From Lachnospiraceae bacterium UBA4711 (GTDB taxonomy: Bacteria > Bacillota > Clostridia > Lachnospirales > Lachnospiraceae), in assembly GCA_002404515.1 (NCBI GenBank), contig DHJV01000012.1:1-10280 (forward strand): a DNA stretch of 10,280 bases. Direction: 5' to 3'. The position numbers were made by a program, and so were the translations under genes. Positions 8,127 to 10,280 of this stretch are shown here, piece after piece; the first letter of the stretch is position 1, and each line of letters begins with the position of its first letter. The notes below the pieces were generated by a model. That model saw nothing but the letters and a program-made list of their open reading frames with translations, did not search any database and was not told where the DNA came from.

Positions 8127-8152
8127 ATGCGAATTCTAAATAAATTTACAAT

Positions 8153-8168
8153 TACGCAGTTCCGCGTA
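8153..8168. repeat. Short inverted repeat abutting the plus-strand -35 (candidate operator)
   Basis: TACGC (8153-8157) and GCGTA (8164-8168) flank a 6-nt spacer immediately upstream of the -35 box at 8170. The same GCGTA element recurs twice in the leader (8215 and 8223), which raises the chance that it is a binding element for the adjacent XRE protein. The arms are short, so chance is possible. Confidence 0.3.
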
Positions 8169-8169
8169 C

Positions 8170-8198
8170 TTGACGTGGCAGTCGTTAAGGTGTATAAT
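8170..8198 (+). promoter_or_regulatory. Promoter of the XRE/ImmA-type gene pair
   Basis: TTGACG (8170-8175) and a perfect TATAAT (8193-8198) are exactly 17 bp apart, a near-consensus sigma-A promoter. Initiation near 8205 gives a leader of about 45 nt. It is back-to-back with the restriction promoter, with about 86 bp between the two -35 boxes. Confidence 0.85.
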
Positions 8199-8206
8199 GT
8201 AATTAG

Positions 8207-8228
8207 GCTGATTGGCGTATCAGCGTAT
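8207..8228 (+). promoter_or_regulatory. Leader hairpin with GCGTAT direct repeat, candidate XRE operator
   Basis: GCTGAT (8207-8212) and ATCAGC (8219-8224) form a 6-bp stem with a 6-nt loop right after the expected transcription start. GCGTAT is repeated at 8215-8220 and 8223-8228. A repressor bound here would block the promoter's initial transcribed region. The strong ribosome binding site AGGAGGT follows at 8238-8244, 6 nt before the ATG at 8251. Confidence 0.35.
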
Positions 8229-8250
8229 TAGATAAGTAGGAGGTAATATC

Positions 8251-8649
8251 ATGAGAGGAGATTTTGGCGCATATATCGATCAAAAGCGCAAGGGACGCGG
8301 TCCGGGCGGATCGGATATCCTATTACGGGACCTTGCAAAGGCAATGGGGAATATGTCGGTGTCCTATCTTTCGGATATAATCAAAGGTCGCCGTAATCCC
8401 CCAGACAAGAAGTATCTGGAGATTATCGCTGCAGTGCTTCATCTGAATGATAGTGAGCGCGATGAAATGTATGACCTTGCGGGGCTGGAGCGTGACGAAG
8501 CTGCACCCGATCTTCCAGATTACATCATGGACGAGAATCTTCCACATGTCCGCGTAGCCCTTCGGAAAGCAAATAAAAAAGGACTCGGTGACGACTTTTG
8601 GAAACGTGTATCAGAGGAGATTGACAAGAACGGAGGTCCTGATGAGTAG
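8251..8649 (+). CDS. XRE-family helix-turn-helix regulator paired with an ImmA/IrrE peptidase
   Basis: This 132-residue protein has an N-terminal HTH at about residues 24-50 (DLAKAMG followed by VSYLSDIIKGRR, then NPP), a typical Cro/C1 fold. The tail of about 80 residues is charged. Its segment PDYIMDEN then HVRVALRKA may be the part recognised or cut by the partner protease. The start has AGGAGGT 6 nt upstream. It overlaps the next gene by 8 nt. By analogy with the ICEBs1 ImmR/ImmA switch and with XRE-M78 toxin-antitoxin-like pairs, it is probably a DNA-binding repressor or antitoxin controlled by that protease. It is transcribed divergently from the restriction operon and could also act on that promoter. 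The HTH call is firm; the regulon is inferred. Confidence 0.9.
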   Translation: MRGDFGAYIDQKRKGRGPGGSDILLRDLAKAMGNMSVSYLSDIIKGRRNPPDKKYLEIIAAVLHLNDSERDEMYDLAGLERDEAAPDLPDYIMDENLPHVRVALRKANKKGLGDDFWKRVSEEIDKNGGPDE

Positions 8650-9343
8650 TATCATTGAACAGGTGCCACTCGTTCCTGTTATCCATAAGAGTGAGTTTGA
8701 TGATGTTGCTACGAAATTTTTAACCGCCTATTGCCCGGAGGCACTCGAAACACCAATGCCCATCCCGATAATGAACATCGCTCGAAAAAAGCTCGGATTG
8801 ATCGTCTGCACAAAGTATCGGCTTTCTGAGGATTTCAGTATCCTCGGACAGATGTGCTTTAACAGCGGTTATGTGGATGTCTATCTCAAAGATACTGACG
8901 AATACATTCAGCTGACCGTCCGCCGTGGGACAATGTTCATTGACCCGGATGTTACGGAGTTAAGGAATGAAGGATGTTTCAATAATACCGTGGCGCACGA
9001 GTGCGTCCACTGGTACAAACATCGGAATCATCATCTCCTTGCCCATGTGAACGACATCAAAAGATCAAAGAAACATCAATGCCCTGCTACCGAACCGGAT
9101 GAACGTATTCAGGACAAATGGACAGACGATGATTGGATGGAGTGGCAGGCAAACGGAATCGCGCCGAGAATACTTATGCCGAAAGATATGTTCATCCAGG
9201 CAGCGAAGATTTTTCGTGAGGAACTGTCTAAAATCGACAACCCCTATGTTTTGAGTTATACGCTCGAAAACAAACTTGCTGAATTCTTCCAAGTATCAAA
9301 GCAGTCAGCAAGTATTCGGATGCAGGAACTGGAGATTATGTGA
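8642..9343 (+). CDS. ImmA/IrrE-family (M78) zinc metallopeptidase
   Basis: This 233-residue protein has the zinc-protease motif HECVH (residues 119-123), with E120 as the expected catalytic glutamate. It is followed by MEWQAN and then APRILMP (about 166-180), the conserved second block of M78 peptidases; E167 is the likely third zinc ligand. The C-terminal segment LAEFFQVSKQSASIRMQEL looks like a small helix-turn-helix, as is common in this family. The ATG at 8642 has GGAGG 6 nt upstream and overlaps the XRE stop by 8 nt. An in-frame ATG at 8588 lies deep in the XRE gene and lacks a good site. Family members cleave their cognate XRE repressors, relieving repression in mobile elements or stress responses; some act as toxins neutralised by the XRE partner. 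Which applies here cannot be decided from sequence. Confidence 0.92.
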   Translation: MSSIIEQVPLVPVIHKSEFDDVATKFLTAYCPEALETPMPIPIMNIARKKLGLIVCTKYRLSEDFSILGQMCFNSGYVDVYLKDTDEYIQLTVRRGTMFIDPDVTELRNEGCFNNTVAHECVHWYKHRNHHLLAHVNDIKRSKKHQCPATEPDERIQDKWTDDDWMEWQANGIAPRILMPKDMFIQAAKIFREELSKIDNPYVLSYTLENKLAEFFQVSKQSASIRMQELEIM

Positions 9344-9379
9344 TCTCCTGTTCCCTCCATCCTCAATTTTTATTTTTTT
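9327..9379 (+). terminator. Possible weak terminator after the metallopeptidase gene
   Basis: GGAGAT (9331-9336) and ATCTCC (9343-9348) form a 6-bp stem spanning the stop codon. It can be extended by three pairs beyond one T-T mismatch. T-runs occur at 9366-9370 and 9373-9379, but 14 nt or more downstream of the stem. That spacing is too long for a classic intrinsic terminator, so termination here is uncertain and transcription may continue into the small genes. Confidence 0.25.
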
Positions 9380-9385
9380 ACATTA

Positions 9386-9400
9386 TGAATACGCTATTCA
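9386..9400. repeat. Short inverted repeat in the 9344-9443 gap
   Basis: TGAATA and TATTCA form 6-bp arms around a CGC triplet, 44 nt before the leader ATG at 9444. I see no good promoter in this gap. It may be a small stem or an operator half; nothing more can be said. Confidence 0.2.
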
Positions 9401-9443
9401 GCGAAACAGCTAATTTGCAATACGGATCATGGAGGTGATGCCT

Positions 9444-9500
9444 ATGAGATTGGAAGAAAGGAGGAGCGAAATGTATGGAAGTTCGCGCAAAAGACGGTAA
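9444..9500 (+). CDS. Possible 18-residue leader peptide overlapping the next gene
   Basis: An ATG at 9444 follows the excellent ribosome binding site GGAGGTGAT (9431-9439). It opens an 18-codon frame, MRLEERRSEMYGSSRKRR, rich in arginine and lysine. The frame contains the AAAGGAGGAG binding site of the next gene and ends 26 nt inside that gene. This layout fits translational coupling or a regulatory upstream frame. The peptide is too short to judge as a functional protein, and the strong binding site is the main support. Confidence 0.35.
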   Translation: MRLEERRSEMYGSSRKRR

Positions 9501-9660
9501 GGGTCCTCTCTTGTTTGAGTGGGATCCAGAAACACAGACCGTGGATCTGATCCGCAAAGATATGTACTACAAGGTTCATCTCGATAAGCATTCGTATTGC
9601 GTTCGTGAAGAATGCTCCAAGTACGAATACAAGCGACCCGAATCCCACAAAACTAAATAA
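9475..9660 (+). CDS. Small hypothetical protein, 61 residues
   Basis: The frame from ATG 9475 to TAA 9660 has AGGAGG at 9459-9464, 10 nt upstream. It encodes a charged, soluble-looking protein: a tryptophan-containing FEWDPETQTVDLI segment, an aromatic MYYKVHL strand, two cysteines and a basic tail. It has no signal peptide or membrane segment. I do not recognise the family. Codon use and a well-placed terminator 33 nt after the stop support a real gene. The other start choice is ATG 9471, but that lies in the leader frame and gives only nine codons. Small conserved proteins like this are common among regulatory genes of Firmicute integrative elements. Confidence 0.65.
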   Translation: MEVRAKDGKGPLLFEWDPETQTVDLIRKDMYYKVHLDKHSYCVREECSKYEYKRPESHKTK

Positions 9661-9677
9661 TTTAACAGTCACTGAAT

Positions 9678-9782
9678 CCTCAGAGCTGCTTGATGGCCAG
9701 AAGGATGTTGTATTTTCGTACAGCATCAGTCTGGCCATTTTTGCGTTGTAGCTCTGTGGGATCTCGCAAATCGGCTCTGAGG
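9678..9782 (+). promoter_or_regulatory. Alternative pairing elements around the terminator in the leader of the next gene
   Basis: CCTCAGAGC (9678-9686) is perfectly complementary to GCTCTGAGG (9774-9782). The overlapping CAGAGCT (9681-9687) is also complementary to AGCTCTG (9750-9756). Two mutually exclusive long-range stems can therefore enclose the terminator hairpin. AATTTCA is repeated at 9783-9789 and 9795-9801 just before the next ribosome binding site. This could be a structured leader controlling read-through into the gene at 9817, or chance repetition of GCTCTG. I recognise no known riboswitch. Confidence 0.3.
9693..9742 (+). terminator. Intrinsic terminator after the small hypothetical gene
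   Basis: A 20-bp stem pairs 9693-9712 with 9719-9738 around the loop TTTTCG. It has a perfect 9-bp base (ATGGCCAGA with TCTGGCCAT), one 2-nt internal mismatch, and one G-U pair in the upper stem. Five T residues follow (9738-9742). This is a strong rho-independent terminator shape ending the 8251-9660 transcript. Sequences on either side can also pair, so a regulatory role is possible. Confidence 0.7.
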
Positions 9783-9816
9783 AATTTCACCAGAAATTTC
9801 AAGGGAGTCGATATTT

Positions 9817-10280
9817 ATGAAGCATTATTTTATCCACCACAAAGGCAATAATTCGGAGAAACTCGCAAATTCCCAAAGAGAGCAGCGCAAAATCATCAAG
9901 CATTACCGGTGCCACGAGAACTGCAATGAGGTAACGGAGATCGGGCCGGCTGATGAGGATGTCACAGAGGAGGAGATTCGCCAATTTTACACAGGTGACG
10001 AAGCACAGCATGTAGTCGAACGGAAAGCAGAAAACGGGTATGAGCCGAATCCGACAGATGTAAATCAGAACACACCCACCATCTACTACCGCCCACTCAA
10101 GCAGTGGATCGAAGTTACCCCGGAGGAAAAACAGAACTGGGAACGCTTCGTCGGCGCGACACGCAAAGCCAAGCAGAGAGCCGGAGCCTGCTGCATTCCA
10201 TTTAAGAAAAGCTACAAGTGCGATGGGCTTTGTGACACCTGTGAATTCCGCTGTATCCCGAAGGATGCTCCCCAGCATCT
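9817..10280 (+). CDS. Cysteine-rich protein, partial at the window edge; possible sigma-like mobile-element protein
   Basis: The frame opens at ATG 9817 with AAGGGAG at 9801-9807 (9 nt spacing) and stays open for 154 codons to the end of the window. It is hydrophilic. Its notable features are KQWIEVTPEE (about 95-104), followed by a basic segment, a CC pair (125-126) and CDGLCDTCEFRC (135-146). The C-x3-C-x2-C-x3-C spacing suggests a metal-binding knuckle. The block 'KQW-[IV]-EV ... C-D-x-x-C-x-x-CEFR' resembles, from memory, the N-terminal half of sigma-70-like or HTH proteins encoded on Firmicute conjugative elements. If so, an HTH region should follow outside the window. The coding frame is secure; the function is tentative. 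Confidence 0.7.
   Translation, partial: MKHYFIHHKGNNSEKLANSQREQRKIIKHYRCHENCNEVTEIGPADEDVTEEEIRQFYTGDEAQHVVERKAENGYEPNPTDVNQNTPTIYYRPLKQWIEVTPEEKQNWERFVGATRKAKQRAGACCIPFKKSYKCDGLCDTCEFRCIPKDAPQH

Noticed and set aside
7967..8250. CRISPR-like or tRNA content in the intergenic region
   Set aside because: Repeats are single dyads and short operators, not regularly spaced units, and no cloverleaf is visible.
8588..8641. Earlier start for the metallopeptidase
   Set aside because: The extension lies in the XRE coding sequence without a good ribosome binding site; ATG 8642 has GGAGG.
9442..9738. 98-codon minus-strand frame
   Set aside because: It is antisense to the 61-residue gene and starts inside the terminator stem; it is a shadow frame.
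9799..10278. 159-codon minus-strand frame opposite the cysteine-rich gene
   Set aside because: It is antisense to a well-started plus-strand frame and has a hydrophobic, cysteine-laden shadow composition.

Overview
The window looks like accessory DNA from a low-to-mid GC Firmicute, most likely a gut Clostridia such as Lachnospiraceae. This is inferred from strong AGGAGG-type ribosome binding sites, consensus TTGACA/TATAAT-type promoters with 17-bp spacers, and the gene families present. No taxonomic marker gene is present, so the assignment is tentative.

The left three quarters (about 304-7966, minus strand) is a tight operon. In transcription order it encodes a 77-residue Cro/C1-type regulator, a 950-residue SNF2-family ATPase with a C-terminal coiled coil, a 556-residue beta-class adenine DNA methyltransferase (type III Mod-like), and a 967-residue DExH helicase with a C-terminal PD-(D/E)XK nuclease (type III Res-like). 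Neighbouring genes overlap by 4 or 8 nt or are separated by 13 nt, so they are almost certainly made together. This is a type III-like restriction-modification system with an extra SNF2 motor. At the far left edge, after a 223-nt gap, the first 26 codons of a GIY-YIG-family nuclease gene run out of the window on the same strand.

The divergent intergenic region (7967-8250) holds two near-consensus promoters pointing away from each other. It also holds an 11-bp perfect inverted repeat, repeated TGCGAAY and GCGTA elements, and hairpins in both leaders. It is the likely control hub of the locus.

The right part (8251-10280, plus strand) carries a second XRE-type regulator overlapping an ImmA/IrrE (M78) metallopeptidase gene. 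Such pairs are known as derepression switches in integrative elements and as toxin-antitoxin-like modules. After them come a possible 18-codon leader overlapping a 61-codon hypothetical gene, a strong hairpin-T-tract terminator, and the start of a cysteine-rich protein that continues beyond the window. That last protein resembles sigma-like proteins of Firmicute mobile elements. The simplest reading is a defence cassette carried on an integrative or conjugative element. One HTH protein probably controls the restriction operon, and the HTH/protease pair probably controls itself or the element. No gap between genes exceeds 300 bases.
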